64,000 bases of DNA from an uncultured Candidatus Melainabacteria bacterium (GCA_934754515.1 CAKVIG010000007.1:67754-131753); one strand, 5' to 3'; counted from the first letter of the stretch, positions 40,359 through 49,357 are shown. Notes: a model not told the origin generated them from the letters alone. Numbers and translations: made by a program.

Positions 40359-41604
40359 AAAATCCTCTAATCGTTGCAACCATTATCCAGAAAGTAAATT
40401 GGATTTGTGGGCGGAAGAATACTGTGTCAACAAAGCCATGCAATAAAATTCCTGTTATTGAAACAAGCGCAGCAAGCACGTAAATGTTTTTCAAGTTTTT
40501 GATTGCGTATTTTATAATCAATGCGACAAAGCCCAAGAACGCCAACAGTGCAAATATTCCGCTTTCTACAGCTGTTTCTAAATAAATATTATAAGCACTC
40601 AATGCATCAAATCCTGTTTTCATATATAAACCATAGATTTCTCTAAAGTTTTGGTTGCCAACGCCAATTCCAAGTAACCAATTGTCTTTGAACATATCTA
40701 TGCAAGAATTGTACACATTAAATCTGAAAGAATTTGAACTGTCAGAACGCATTGCAAAGATTGAGAAAATTCTTGCTCTTAGAGCTGAAACTGACATCAT
40801 AAAGCAGAAAATCAACGCGCCCATGCTTGCAACGATAGTCGCGAAAAATTTTTTAAATTTTGGTTCCAAGAATTTATACAAAACTGCAACTAGCAACAAA
40901 ATTTGGAAGAAATAACCGATATAAGAGCCGCGGCAGCCTGTTAAAATAAGTGCAACAGATGCAAATAAAGCAATTGGTATTCCCCATTTTTTAGGCAATG
41001 TTATAAGTGATGGAATACACGCAAGCATATAACCGCCAAAAAGATTTGGATTATAAGGTTTTAGTGTTCCGTAAACTCTTGTCATAACTTCTTCAGGATT
41101 CAATCTTGAAGTATCTTGCCAACCTGAAATTTCGTCAACTGCGGCAAAGTTTTGCAAGAACGCAACAACGGTTTCAAACGCTACGCATAGAGCATACGCC
41201 CAAAAGATATATTTTATTTTGTCGCGATTATCTTTAAAATAGTGAACTAGCGAAACATAAAAACCAAGGTACGTAAGAGTTTTAAAAAAGCCTTTCAGGC
41301 TTAAATACAAAAGCGAAGAACCAGCAACACTTATTACGACAAACAAAAAATAAATTAACAAAAGCTTATCTGCCCAAGTTAATTCAAATTTTTCGCCTGT
41401 TTTAGTAATTAATTTTATTGTTGTTAAAATTATTGCAAATATTGCAAAATAACCGATATAATCGGATGGCGCAATTGTTGAAGATAAAATTACAAGTAAT
41501 ATATTAGCAAAAATCAGCCAATCAATATTCTGCAAGAAAAAGCTTTTATTATATATCGGACTCAGTTTATTTTGAAAAAAAGTTAAAATGTTATTTAAGA
41601 ACAT
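40339..41604 (-). CDS. O-antigen ligase / polymerase-like membrane protein
   Basis: A 421-residue protein with about ten to eleven membrane spans and a large loop, in the WaaL/Wzy PF04932 family that joins or polymerises O-antigen on lipid carriers. The motif GCRGSYIGYF and the family-type NSFRFNVYNSCIDMFKDN, followed by LLGIGVGNQNFREIYGLY, are characteristic (a Gly-x-Gly-x-x-Asn turn in the periplasmic loop). It goes with the heptose kinase in the same operon and with waaA elsewhere in the window, supporting a lipopolysaccharide outer membrane. Confidence 0.9.
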   Translation of the reverse strand: MFLNNILTFFQNKLSPIYNKSFFLQNIDWLIFANILLVILSSTIAPSDYIGYFAIFAIILTTIKLITKTGEKFELTWADKLLLIYFLFVVISVAGSSLLYLSLKGFFKTLTYLGFYVSLVHYFKDNRDKIKYIFWAYALCVAFETVVAFLQNFAAVDEISGWQDTSRLNPEEVMTRVYGTLKPYNPNLFGGYMLACIPSLITLPKKWGIPIALFASVALILTGCRGSYIGYFFQILLLVAVLYKFLEPKFKKFFATIVASMGALIFCFMMSVSALRARIFSIFAMRSDSSNSFRFNVYNSCIDMFKDNWLLGIGVGNQNFREIYGLYMKTGFDALSAYNIYLETAVESGIFALLAFLGFVALIIKYAIKNLKNIYVLAALVSITGILLHGFVDTVFFRPQIQFTFWIMVATIRGFYDTREN

Positions 41605-41639
41605 TTTTATTCCCTCTTGAAATTATTTTCCCTTTCGGG

Positions 41640-41817
41640 ATATCACCTCACCCTAGCCCTCTCCTGTAAGGAGAGGGGATGACCATAATTCATTTTTAGC
41701 ATCTCCCTCCCTTGTTAGGGAAGGGTGGGATGGGTATTTACTTAACTGTAACCCACCCGCATTTGTATAGCTCTACAAAGTTTCGCCAACAACTGCGACC
41801 TCCCTATTTAGGGAGGT
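41640..41817. repeat. Family A repeats and hairpins
   Basis: The gap holds several palindromes: CACCTCACCCTAGCCCTCTCC-TGTAA-GGAGAGGG-ATGACC (41646-41684, family A), TCCCTCCC-TTGTTA-GGGAAGGGTGGGA (41703-41730) and CCTCCCTATTTAGGGAGG (41800-41817). Relatives of the first occur at 35276, 42381, 53322 (split) and 59754. No gene is visible. Confidence 0.7.
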
Positions 41818-42354
41818 TTACCCTACTTGATTATTTGCGCCATCATCTTTTACGTCTGAATCAGTAGTTACTCTTACATCAGAAATCGTTCCGTTAAACT
41901 TATAACTTCCTCCTTCTAATGTAACAGGCAAGCCCATTTTAATTTTATTACCGCCAACAACAGCACCATCTTTTGTAATCTTCGCTGTATCGGTAATTGT
42001 TACAACGGCATCATAGATTGCAGGTTGTGTCGGGTCTTTAACTAAAATATATTGCTCAACAGCTTTAGAAGACGCAACAGCCGTTTTTCTAACGTCTGAT
42101 GATACATCTAAAACATTCAGTTCTGTATAAGGCACATTTCTGATTGTAATAAATGTTTTGTCGTTAGCTTTGATTGGAAAATCTTCCCCTGTAACAGTTA
42201 CACCTCTTAAAAATACTTGAAAAGTAATAGGAGATGTTGCTTCAATTTGCTTATCAGCAGTTTGTCTAAAGTGTTTTGTTGTCATAACTCCAACAATAAG
42301 CGCAATAATTACGCCTAACACGATTAAAATATCTACTAAGTGAAAATTTTTCAT
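41818..42354 (-). CDS. DUF4330-family membrane-anchored protein
   Basis: A 178-residue protein with an N-terminal membrane anchor (VDILIVLGVIIALIVGVMTT) and an extracytoplasmic beta-rich domain matching DUF4330 (VFLRGVTVTG, then DARKTAV-type turns and INMGLPVTLEGGSYKFNGTI). Function unknown; in cyanobacteria and relatives this family lies beside polysaccharide or lipid export genes. Here it is between the heptose kinase and the O-antigen ligase. Confidence 0.82.
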   Translation of the reverse strand: MKNFHLVDILIVLGVIIALIVGVMTTKHFRQTADKQIEATSPITFQVFLRGVTVTGEDFPIKANDKTFITIRNVPYTELNVLDVSSDVRKTAVASSKAVEQYILVKDPTQPAIYDAVVTITDTAKITKDGAVVGGNKIKMGLPVTLEGGSYKFNGTISDVRVTTDSDVKDDGANNQVG

Positions 42355-42380
42355 ATTTTACCTTTCTTCTTATAATCTGT

Positions 42381-42418
42381 TCCCTCGCCCCTTGCGGGAG
42401 AGGGTTAGGGTGAGGGGT
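42381..42418. repeat. Family A repeat (inverse)
   Basis: CCCTCGCCCCTTGCGGGAGAGGGTTAGGGTGAGGGG: the reverse complement of the family A arm with a different inner hairpin. Confidence 0.65.
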
Positions 42419-42438
42419 ATTCCTCAAAACCCATAAAA

Positions 42439-43452
42439 CTAAATTTCTAATACAATTCTTTCAGGCACAGAATCTAAAATTTCATCAATGCTTGTTGTAG
42501 CACAACCAAATTGTTTAACTACAATTCCGGCTGCAATGTTTCCGATAATTGCAGCATAAACAGGCTCTGCACCACAAGCCAAAGCCAATGTATAAACAGC
42601 TGTGACTGTATCACCTGCACCTGTAACATCAAAAACTTCTGCTTTATTAAAAACGGGAATATGTGTGTACTTGTTATCCGGCTCAACAACAACCATGCCA
42701 TCTGCTCCGCAAGTAATTAAAATTGCATCTGCGCCTGTTTCTTTTAACAATTGATTTCCTGCTTTCAAAAAGTCTTCTTTACTTCTCAAATACAAACCGA
42801 CATATTTTTGTGTATCAGGTAGATTTGGAGTCATAGAAGTAATTCCCTTATATCTTCCCAAATCTCTTTGAGCATCAACTATAACTTTTTTATCGTATTT
42901 TTTTGCAGTATCAACAACCGCCTTTATCACATTATCAGTAAGCGTTCCTATATGATAATCAGATAAAATCACAGCGTCATGTAAAGGTACAAGCTTTTCA
43001 ATCTCAGCAATCATTTTTGCTTCTGTTTCTTTAGAAATCGGTGCATTTGTTTGTCTATCTATTCTAACAATTTGTTGAGTAATTGAATGAGAGCAAGAGC
43101 CTGAAATTCTTGTTTTAGTGATTGTTTTTCTGCATTTATCAACAATTAGAGATGAACAATCTATGTTAGCTTCCTTAAATGCGTTTTTTAAATCGTTCGC
43201 TTGATAATCGTCACCTATAATTCCGATTACGCTAACTTTCCCACCGTTGATTTCGGAAACGTTATGCGCAGCGTTTGACGCTCCACCTAAAATAAATTTT
43301 GTATGCGTATGCTGTAAAATCAAAACCGGTGCTTCTCTTGAAATTCTTTCAGTATCGCCATAAACCATTTCATCAAGTGCTAAATCTCCAACTACAAGAA
43401 TTTTCGAGTCGCCGATTTTTTTAATCAAATCTACTAATTTTTCTTTATCCAT
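42439..43452 (-). CDS. hldA: Heptose-7-phosphate kinase (HldE N-domain / HldA type)
   Basis: A 337-residue PfkB-family kinase that phosphorylates D-glycero-D-manno-heptose 7-phosphate at O1 during ADP-heptose synthesis for lipopolysaccharide. It has LVVGDLALDEMVYG, AHNVSEINGGKVSVIGIIGDD, and the ATP/catalytic motif EVFDVTGAGDTVTAVYTLAL with catalytic Asp. Compared with HldE it has no C-terminal nucleotidyltransferase domain, so a separate HldC must be encoded elsewhere. It starts an operon with DUF4330, O-antigen ligase and ligA. Confidence 0.92.
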   Translation of the reverse strand: MDKEKLVDLIKKIGDSKILVVGDLALDEMVYGDTERISREAPVLILQHTHTKFILGGASNAAHNVSEINGGKVSVIGIIGDDYQANDLKNAFKEANIDCSSLIVDKCRKTITKTRISGSCSHSITQQIVRIDRQTNAPISKETEAKMIAEIEKLVPLHDAVILSDYHIGTLTDNVIKAVVDTAKKYDKKVIVDAQRDLGRYKGITSMTPNLPDTQKYVGLYLRSKEDFLKAGNQLLKETGADAILITCGADGMVVVEPDNKYTHIPVFNKAEVFDVTGAGDTVTAVYTLALACGAEPVYAAIIGNIAAGIVVKQFGCATTSIDEILDSVPERIVLEI

Positions 43453-43533
43453 ATTAATCTCTCATTGCCTTAACACGAAATATCATATATAATGTATTTA
43501 TATCTTACTACAAAAAAGAAAAGAGAGTTAGAC

Positions 43534-44430
43534 ATGGCAGGGAATAACATTTTTAGTGATAAAGATACAATGGATATCAACGAATTAGCATCACTTAATG
43601 ATGATATTTCGCCTGAATTAATCGAGCAATTACAACAAAAACTTACACAAGAAGCTCAAGTTTTGAGCGATGAACCTGCTAAAGCAGAATTTAACGAGAA
43701 TGATGATTCTACTCTTTTTGAAGAACCTACACAAAAACAAGAAAATTCTGTCGAAAACAAACAAATAGAAAGTCCGACGGAAAATCTTGATAAAGCAGAA
43801 GATATTGCGGAACAAAAAGAAGAAGTCGCACAACCTAAAAAAGCAGCCAATCTGGATAAAAGCATTGATGATAACTTTATAAAAAAATATAAAGCTAAAC
43901 TAAATAAGCAAAAAACACAAGGTACACAAACCGCAGACTCATCCGCTATTGATGAAAATACAATCAGCAATGCAGCATTCACTGATATGCCGCAAGTTGA
44001 AAATGATAATAACATTGAAGAACTTTCAAAAGGTAAAATCACAGAAAAACCGCTTACACCTGAAATTAAAAGCTACAATGACAGCTTGGATTTATTAGAC
44101 GGTAACGTAAAATATTCAAAATATGTTATGTATATTGACCCGCAAAATATTGATTTCATTGAAAGTTTAACTGTTAAAGAAAGAAAAAATTTAATTAATA
44201 AAATATTAAAAGAGCAAAACGATATTGCAATAACAAAACAACGTTTTAGAATGGTGCAAACTGTTATAAAACATGCAGTTGTTGCAATTTTAACAATTGC
44301 AATTTCAATTCCAATAATTTATATAACAATCAATGCTTCATTAGAAGCTTCAATCAACAATTATAGACGTTCTCAATCAATGTTCCAAACCTTGTACAAA
44401 CAAGGCGGGAAAATTAAGGCTATTAATTAA
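43534..44430 (+). CDS. Acidic low-complexity protein with a C-terminal membrane anchor
   Basis: A 298-residue protein; start taken at ATG 43534, with AGAGAG upstream. Residues 1-180 are Glu, Gln, Asp, Lys and Asn-rich and probably disordered. Residues about 205-235 include a helix YVMYIDPQNIDFIESLTVKE, and a hydrophobic span (residues 253-275, AVVAILTIAISIPIIYITI) lies near the C-terminus. No signal peptide, so it is likely a tail-anchored cytoplasmic-facing protein. Not recognised. It is convergent with the next gene, sharing four bases. Confidence 0.7.
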   Translation: MAGNNIFSDKDTMDINELASLNDDISPELIEQLQQKLTQEAQVLSDEPAKAEFNENDDSTLFEEPTQKQENSVENKQIESPTENLDKAEDIAEQKEEVAQPKKAANLDKSIDDNFIKKYKAKLNKQKTQGTQTADSSAIDENTISNAAFTDMPQVENDNNIEELSKGKITEKPLTPEIKSYNDSLDLLDGNVKYSKYVMYIDPQNIDFIESLTVKERKNLINKILKEQNDIAITKQRFRMVQTVIKHAVVAILTIAISIPIIYITINASLEASINNYRRSQSMFQTLYKQGGKIKAIN

Positions 44431-45227
44431 GCAGATTCTTTTCCTAAAATTTTGTCTGCAGCTGAAAGTCCTAATTGGTAACCGCCAATTGAACAACAAA
44501 CGAAAGCCAAACCTTTTGCCGTTCCCGGAGCTATTTTCATTAATTTTTGACATACTTTTGATGTGTTTTTAGTATCACTCAATGCTTCTGCTTGTTTTTC
44601 TTTAAACATTCTAGTTGCTTTTTCTAAGAAAGGAACTTTTTTATACAAACCTTCTCTTTCAACTACAAGTTGTTTTCCATTTAATTTATATTCACCTGTT
44701 TTAGCAATTAGAACTTCTTTACCATCAACAGTTTTATAAACACCATCAAGCTTAATACTCATAGTATTCGGATCGTATTTCATATTTCTTGGAATACCGA
44801 TAATTTTCTTAGCCATAGCTTCAGAAGCGAACATTGCACCAAGAGCGGTCCCTTCTTGAATAGCAGCTTCTTCTTTGTTATCAGAACAAGCAACTTTAAC
44901 AGCTCCTGTAGCACAAATAATTGGGTTAATATTATCTGCCGTAAAATTCAAAACTTTACTGATACCGCCAATAACTTTATCAGTTTTTGCCAAATTTTTA
45001 ATTGATTCCTCTGCACTCATAATATCTGCTGACAAAGTATTATTTGAATATTTTGCAATATTTGACACGCCTTTTGCAACATTCAACGCCTGTCCACCTG
45101 CAATATCAGCATTCATAGCACTTACGAACGGATTATTAGCATTAGCAGCAGAAGATGCTCTTCTTGTTGAGAAAATGCCACCTGATGTTATTGATGGAAG
45201 AAATGCTGAAATTGCTAAACCTGACAT
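44427..45227 (-). CDS. Protein of unknown function (lineage-restricted)
   Basis: A 266-residue protein rich in Ala, Ser, Lys. There is no strong signal peptide, although the N-terminus is slightly hydrophobic (MSGLAISAFLPSITSGGIF). It has an internal stretch with repeated strand motifs (SIKLDGVYKTVDGKEVLIAKTG, TGEYKLNGKQLVVEREG) and a C-terminal hydrophobic patch (GLAFVCCSIGGYQLGLSAA). I do not recognise it; similar small helical proteins at 7022, 51310 and 56529 suggest a set of lineage-specific families. Confidence 0.7.
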   Translation of the reverse strand: MSGLAISAFLPSITSGGIFSTRRASSAANANNPFVSAMNADIAGGQALNVAKGVSNIAKYSNNTLSADIMSAEESIKNLAKTDKVIGGISKVLNFTADNINPIICATGAVKVACSDNKEEAAIQEGTALGAMFASEAMAKKIIGIPRNMKYDPNTMSIKLDGVYKTVDGKEVLIAKTGEYKLNGKQLVVEREGLYKKVPFLEKATRMFKEKQAEALSDTKNTSKVCQKLMKIAPGTAKGLAFVCCSIGGYQLGLSAADKILGKESA

Positions 45228-45359
45228 ATTCTGATTTTACCTTCACTACTTAAGTATAAACACACTACATTTATATAAAGTAAATTTGTAAAATAAAATT
45301 GCAGAAAAATAAAAAATGTTTACAATTATTTACAAAAAATGGAATATAAACTCTAAGAA

Positions 45360-46703
45360 CTAAGCTTCTTCTGTTTCTTCACTTTCTTCAACATGTTCTT
45401 TGTAAATTTGAAGCTTTGTAATTCTTGCACCATCAACTTCTTTTACAGTAAATGTCAAACCGTTAAATGAAACAGTGTCGCCAACTTGAGCAATTCTTCC
45501 CAAAAGCTTCACTACAAGCCCTGCAATTGTATCAACATCATCTTCTTCAAATAAAGATTCTTTTAAATCAAAGAACTTAACAAGCTCATCAATTCTCATC
45601 ATAGCATTTGCTATATAAGTATCTTCGCCAATTTCTTTTATATCAGCTTCTGCTTCTTCGTCAAATTCGTCTTGAACTTCGCCAATAATTTCTTCCAAAA
45701 CATCTTCCAAAGTAATTAAACCTGATGTACCACCAAATTCATCAATAACAACTGCTATTTGGCAATGAAGTTTTCTAAATTCAATAATCAAATTATCCAA
45801 AGTCATTGTTTCAGGAACTAACATCAAAGGACGAATAAGCTTTTGAACAGAAAAAGCTTCATGCTTCATTGTTAAAGAATACAAATCCTTAACATGAATA
45901 AAGCCTAAGATTTTATCAATATTTTCTTCATATACAGGATAACGTGTATATTGATTTTCTAATGCAACTTTATTTAGTTCTTCATAAGTTATATCGCCGG
46001 GGATACAAACCATGTCAGTTCTTGGAATCATAACTTGTTTTGCCATCAAGTCTGAGAATTTAAACATGTTATGAAGCATTTCAGCTTCGGTTTCATTCAG
46101 AACACCTTCGTTATAGCTTGCATCAACCAACATATCTAATTCTTCAGTCGAATGAACCAGCGATGCGTCTTCTGAGTTAGCATGACATGCTGAAAGAATT
46201 TTGTTACCTGAAACCTCCAACAACCAAACGAAAGGTTTGAAAATAGTTATAAACATATCCATCGGTGTTGAAACCAGTAGAGCAATAGTTTCAGGGTGTC
46301 TTAAAGAAATACATTTTGGTAATTGTTCACCTAACAATACGTGGAAATAAGTTACAAGAACAAAAGAAATAGGAACTGCTACGACGTGAGATGAAACATG
46401 TGCCAAAGAGCCTGCAAATAATCTTATAACAGGTTCAATTAATTGTACAATAGTAGACTCAGCAACCCAACCTAAGGCGATACTTGCAATTGTAACACCG
46501 AGTTGTGCGGCTGCAAGCATTTTATTAACATCATCTACTAACTTCATAGCTTTTTTTGCGTTTGAATTACCTTCATTGCAAAGCTGTTCTAGGCGTGTTT
46601 TTCTGACTTTAACAAGTGAAAACTCGGCTGCTACAAAAAAACCGTTAACAAATAGTAAAAATAAAATTATAAAAATATTTATAAATATGTCTGTCAGGTC
46701 CAT
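45360..46703 (-). CDS. CNNM/CorC-type transporter (HlyC/CorC family)
   Basis: A 447-residue membrane protein: N-terminal DUF21 transmembrane domain (residues 1-200, about four spans, with FVNGFFVAAEFSLVKVRKTR and EQLPKCISL), two CBS domains (MIPRTDMVCIPGD... and ...RPLMLVPETMTL) and a C-terminal CorC_HlyC domain (IAVVIDEFGGTSGLITLEDV). Members are linked to magnesium/cobalt efflux or import. It is the only gene between two divergent/convergent partners and is divergent from rnpA. Confidence 0.93.
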   Translation of the reverse strand: MDLTDIFINIFIILFLLFVNGFFVAAEFSLVKVRKTRLEQLCNEGNSNAKKAMKLVDDVNKMLAAAQLGVTIASIALGWVAESTIVQLIEPVIRLFAGSLAHVSSHVVAVPISFVLVTYFHVLLGEQLPKCISLRHPETIALLVSTPMDMFITIFKPFVWLLEVSGNKILSACHANSEDASLVHSTEELDMLVDASYNEGVLNETEAEMLHNMFKFSDLMAKQVMIPRTDMVCIPGDITYEELNKVALENQYTRYPVYEENIDKILGFIHVKDLYSLTMKHEAFSVQKLIRPLMLVPETMTLDNLIIEFRKLHCQIAVVIDEFGGTSGLITLEDVLEEIIGEVQDEFDEEAEADIKEIGEDTYIANAMMRIDELVKFFDLKESLFEEDDVDTIAGLVVKLLGRIAQVGDTVSFNGLTFTVKEVDGARITKLQIYKEHVEESEETEEA

Positions 46704-46790
46704 TTACTCTCAAATACCTTTTATAGTTATAATTATTATATTACACTATACAAGAAAATTTTGCAATGTTGAAATAAATAGTTAAAAAGG

Positions 46791-46819
46791 TTTACATTAA
46801 AATGTCATAAGTGTATTAT
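46791..46819 (+). promoter_or_regulatory. Promoter of rnpA (leaderless transcript predicted)
   Basis: TTTACA (46791-46796), 17-base spacer, TATTAT (46814-46819). The start of transcription, seven bases after the -10 box, coincides with the rnpA ATG at 46826. No ribosome binding site is present. Confidence 0.65.
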
Positions 46820-46825
46820 TTTATT

Positions 46826-47170
46826 ATGTTACCAAAAGAAAACAGACTTAAGAAAAAAAGTGCGTTTAACGCAACGTATAAAACAGGAAAAACAATTCAT
46901 AAAGACGGTATTACATTATTCTGCGGTAAAAATAAAACCGGAGATTATCCTACAAAAATCGGTTTTGTTGTAAGTAAAAAGATACATAAGAGAGCCGTTA
47001 AAAGAAATCGCATAAAAAGACTTATGCGCGAAAGTGTTAGACTTATTATTAAAGATAATGCTTTAAATACAAATTGCATGTCTTTAGTTTTTGTTGCATC
47101 TTCAAAGCTTCTTGGTAAAAATTTTATAGAAATAGACAAAGCAATAAAAAAATTGGTAATAAAATTATGA
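46826..47170 (+). CDS. rnpA: Ribonuclease P protein component
   Basis: Protein subunit of RNase P, which trims tRNA 5' ends. The 114 residues have LPKENRLKKKSAFNATYKTG, the RNR signature AVKRNRIKRLMRE and KIGFVVSKKIHKRAVKRNR. ATG 46826 fits family length; an upstream in-frame ATG at 46811 would precede the predicted transcription start. In most bacteria rnpA follows rpmH directly; here no rpmH is found upstream, and the downstream gene is not yidD/yidC but an unknown protein that overlaps it by four bases (ATGA). Confidence 0.95.
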   Translation: MLPKENRLKKKSAFNATYKTGKTIHKDGITLFCGKNKTGDYPTKIGFVVSKKIHKRAVKRNRIKRLMRESVRLIIKDNALNTNCMSLVFVASSKLLGKNFIEIDKAIKKLVIKL

Positions 47171-47724
47171 TAGATGGGATTGTAACTCCTGCTCTTCGGG
47201 ATATAGATTATTTAGCACCTGCAGCACCTTATCCTGTTATTCCGTCAGGAATTACTGTGCATCAAAGTACATTATATCGTTATGCAATCCCTACGGATGA
47301 ACAACCAACACTAACAATTTTAAACTACATTCCTGATTATAACGGGAATTTTATTAAGCCCGGACATTATGAATTAGCTTTATCAGATGATAGAGAATTC
47401 TTATATTTAATTGAATCAAAAAAACTTATAGCAGTAATACCTGTATTTAAATTGGCAGAAAATGAAAAAGAATTAAAAAAGTACTACGAAAAGAATAAAG
47501 AATTATCAAAAGAAGATAAAGCAGAATTAAGGCGCAAAAAAAGAAAAGAAAAATTTCAAAATATAATTAATGCAAAGTATGCAAAAACAGGTGCAACTCC
47601 ACCTAAGGAATATGAACACATGGAAGCAACAATCGAATATGTTCAAAATGGCGGATACTATTTAATTATGTATGAAAAAGGATTTATAAGAGCTTGGGGA
47701 GCTATAAAAGTTAGAAAAGAATAG
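47167..47724 (+). CDS. Protein of unknown function coupled to rnpA
   Basis: A 185-residue soluble protein. N-terminal Pro-rich strand region (PAAPYPVIPSGITVHQSTLY), a central highly charged helix of Lys and Glu (about residues 100-140, LKKYYEKNKELSKEDKAELR), and a C-terminal beta part (YVQNGGYYLIMYEKGFIRAW). Its ATG overlaps the rnpA stop, so it is translationally coupled. I do not recognise it; its position where yidD/yidC normally stand is notable. Confidence 0.7.
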   Translation: MIDGIVTPALRDIDYLAPAAPYPVIPSGITVHQSTLYRYAIPTDEQPTLTILNYIPDYNGNFIKPGHYELALSDDREFLYLIESKKLIAVIPVFKLAENEKELKKYYEKNKELSKEDKAELRRKKRKEKFQNIINAKYAKTGATPPKEYEHMEATIEYVQNGGYYLIMYEKGFIRAWGAIKVRKE

Positions 47725-47780
47725 TTAAATCCTAGCAAAAATTATTTTTAGAGGTTTTATTATGACTAAGGAGAAAATAT

Positions 47781-49088
47781 ATGTTAAAACTTAGTCAATC
47801 ACCAAACTCTCAAGCATATAGAAGTCTGGCATCATTCAAAGGTCAAAATCATATTGAATATATTGCGAAACGTCAACATTTTCTAAAAACAAATCACACC
47901 CCGAAAAAATATTGGACACTTGATAATTTTAATTCGGATAAGCTTGAAGGAGTTCAAAACGGGCTAAAAGTTTTAGGAAATTTAACAATGACACAAATAA
48001 AAAGCATTGCAGAGCGTTCCCTTGCCATAATTTTACAACGTGGATGTAACAATATGTGTGCACATTGTTTTGCAGATGCAAGACCTGAAAGTTTTTATAA
48101 AAAAGAGAATTCAATATCAAAAATAAATATTGAAGATTTTAAAAATTTTTGTGACGACATAGTTAGTCTAAATAATAAACTTGGATTTAATATTTTCAAT
48201 AAAAAAAATAAATACAATTATCAAACATTATTTCTTGATGCAGATAGTTCAATGATTCAAGCTAAAGATAAAGATGGCAATGAATATGACTACTTAGACC
48301 TTAGCAAAATGTTGTATGATAGTTGCAATAAACGAGTTTTATTTGATACAGCAGGTTGGAACATTCAGGACAAAAAGACACAAACTAGAATGGAAAATCT
48401 GGTTAAAAAATTTAATGAGAATTATGATAAATATAAATTTGTAGAATTTAATTTATCTATTAATCCATTCCATTCATTACACTACACTTCTGTTCAAAGA
48501 AAAAAAGAAGGTAAATTCGATATTGCAGAAAAATTGGATGATATATACGCGACAAGAATGGCTAATACGATAAACACGCTATTACCGATATTTTTAAATC
48601 ATCCTGATAATTTTTCCATTATTTCACGAAGTTTTGAAAATTTTAAAAATAAAAATACAGAAGGTTTCCAACAAATAGATTTAGCAGAACTATATGATAA
48701 AACTATAGATAAATTAAAAAATATATTTTATGAGAAATTCATTGATGAATATTCAAAACAAGAGTTGGATAAAGAATTTGAAAACATAAAACAATATTTT
48801 CGTAAAAGTAGCATGCAAACTGCCACAAGGATTGGTATTACCGGAAGATTAGCAAAAAGATTTGATTATAAAAATTTTAGAAAGACACTTGATGAAGAAT
48901 TTCCTGAAGCCAGTGATAAAGTTATATCCCACAATATGCCTGCCGGTTTAATAGATTTGAACGGGAAATTTTATATAACTAATTATTTGGAAACATTTCC
49001 TACAAATATACAATTAAATTATACTAATAAAAACAAGATGACTGCACCAATTAATCCTAATTTGCACGATCATACAGTTAAATTTTAA
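47781..49088 (+). CDS. Radical SAM-like protein with N-terminal FKG motif
   Basis: A 435-residue protein with an AAGGAG ribosome binding site. The CxxxCxxC cluster motif is GCNNMCAHC (Cys89, Cys93, Cys96), preceded by a hydrophobic strand AIILQRG, as in radical SAM enzymes, and followed by LFLDADSSM and EFNLSINPFHS, strands that fit the partial TIM-barrel. The GGE motif for SAM binding is not obvious, so the fold is likely but SAM chemistry is unproven. The N-terminus has the aromatic-basic-small motif (LASFKG, residues 16-21). No neighbouring peptide or maturation substrate gene is evident. It is not typed to a known radical SAM subfamily. Confidence 0.68.
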   Translation: MLKLSQSPNSQAYRSLASFKGQNHIEYIAKRQHFLKTNHTPKKYWTLDNFNSDKLEGVQNGLKVLGNLTMTQIKSIAERSLAIILQRGCNNMCAHCFADARPESFYKKENSISKINIEDFKNFCDDIVSLNNKLGFNIFNKKNKYNYQTLFLDADSSMIQAKDKDGNEYDYLDLSKMLYDSCNKRVLFDTAGWNIQDKKTQTRMENLVKKFNENYDKYKFVEFNLSINPFHSLHYTSVQRKKEGKFDIAEKLDDIYATRMANTINTLLPIFLNHPDNFSIISRSFENFKNKNTEGFQQIDLAELYDKTIDKLKNIFYEKFIDEYSKQELDKEFENIKQYFRKSSMQTATRIGITGRLAKRFDYKNFRKTLDEEFPEASDKVISHNMPAGLIDLNGKFYITNYLETFPTNIQLNYTNKNKMTAPINPNLHDHTVKF

Positions 49089-49114
49089 GAAAAACTGTAG
49101 TATTAAAAGTTTTT

Positions 49115-49134
49115 GTTGGGCAATTCTGCCCAAC
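49115..49134. repeat. GTTGGGC hairpin
   Basis: GTTGGGCAATTCTGCCCAAC, the same stem as at 1148-1166. It follows the radical SAM-like gene and may end its transcript. Confidence 0.6.
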
Positions 49135-49230
49135 CGACATACCATCTCCCTTCCCCCAAGGGAGGGTACTAAAGTCGTTCAATTTTAGAAAAATTTTCCA
49201 ATTGGCAGCATTAATTAAAATATCAATAAA

Positions 49231-49293
49231 TTAACGCATGTCACGCCCTCCCTCTGGGGAGGGTGCCGAAGGCAGGAGAGGGTGTTATTAACT
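49231..49293 (+). repeat. Foldback-element fragment, related to 61640-61776
   Basis: TTAACGCATGTCACGCCCTC ... GGGGAGGGTGCCGAAGGCAG-GAGAGGGTGTTATTAA. It matches one half of the 137-bp foldback element at 61640-61776 (reverse orientation relative to its left half), with a few changes. The other half is absent, so it is a solo arm. The rest of this gap is a CTCCCTTCCCCCAAGGGAGGG hairpin at 49145-49166. Confidence 0.72.
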
Positions 49294-49308
49294 TTTACAT
49301 CTATAAAA

Positions 49309-49338
49309 AAGCAAGGGAAGCTTACGCTTCCCTTGCTT
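49309..49338 (-). terminator. Terminator of the rimP-nusA operon
   Basis: Stem AAGCAAGGGAAGC / GCTTCCCTTGCTT read on the minus strand, followed there by six T. It lies 20 bases after the nusA stop codon. Confidence 0.9.
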
Positions 49339-49357
49339 AAACCTTAACAATCTTTAA

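Noticed and set aside
41640..41817. CRISPR array
   Set aside because: Palindromic units are dispersed through the window, differ in spacing and are not separated by equal-length spacers; no cas gene is present.
43656..44042. 128-codon open frame antisense to the acidic protein gene
   Set aside because: A shadow of the Glu/Gln-rich frame on the other strand (Ser/Phe/Leu-rich translation), with no start signal and no sensible protein features.
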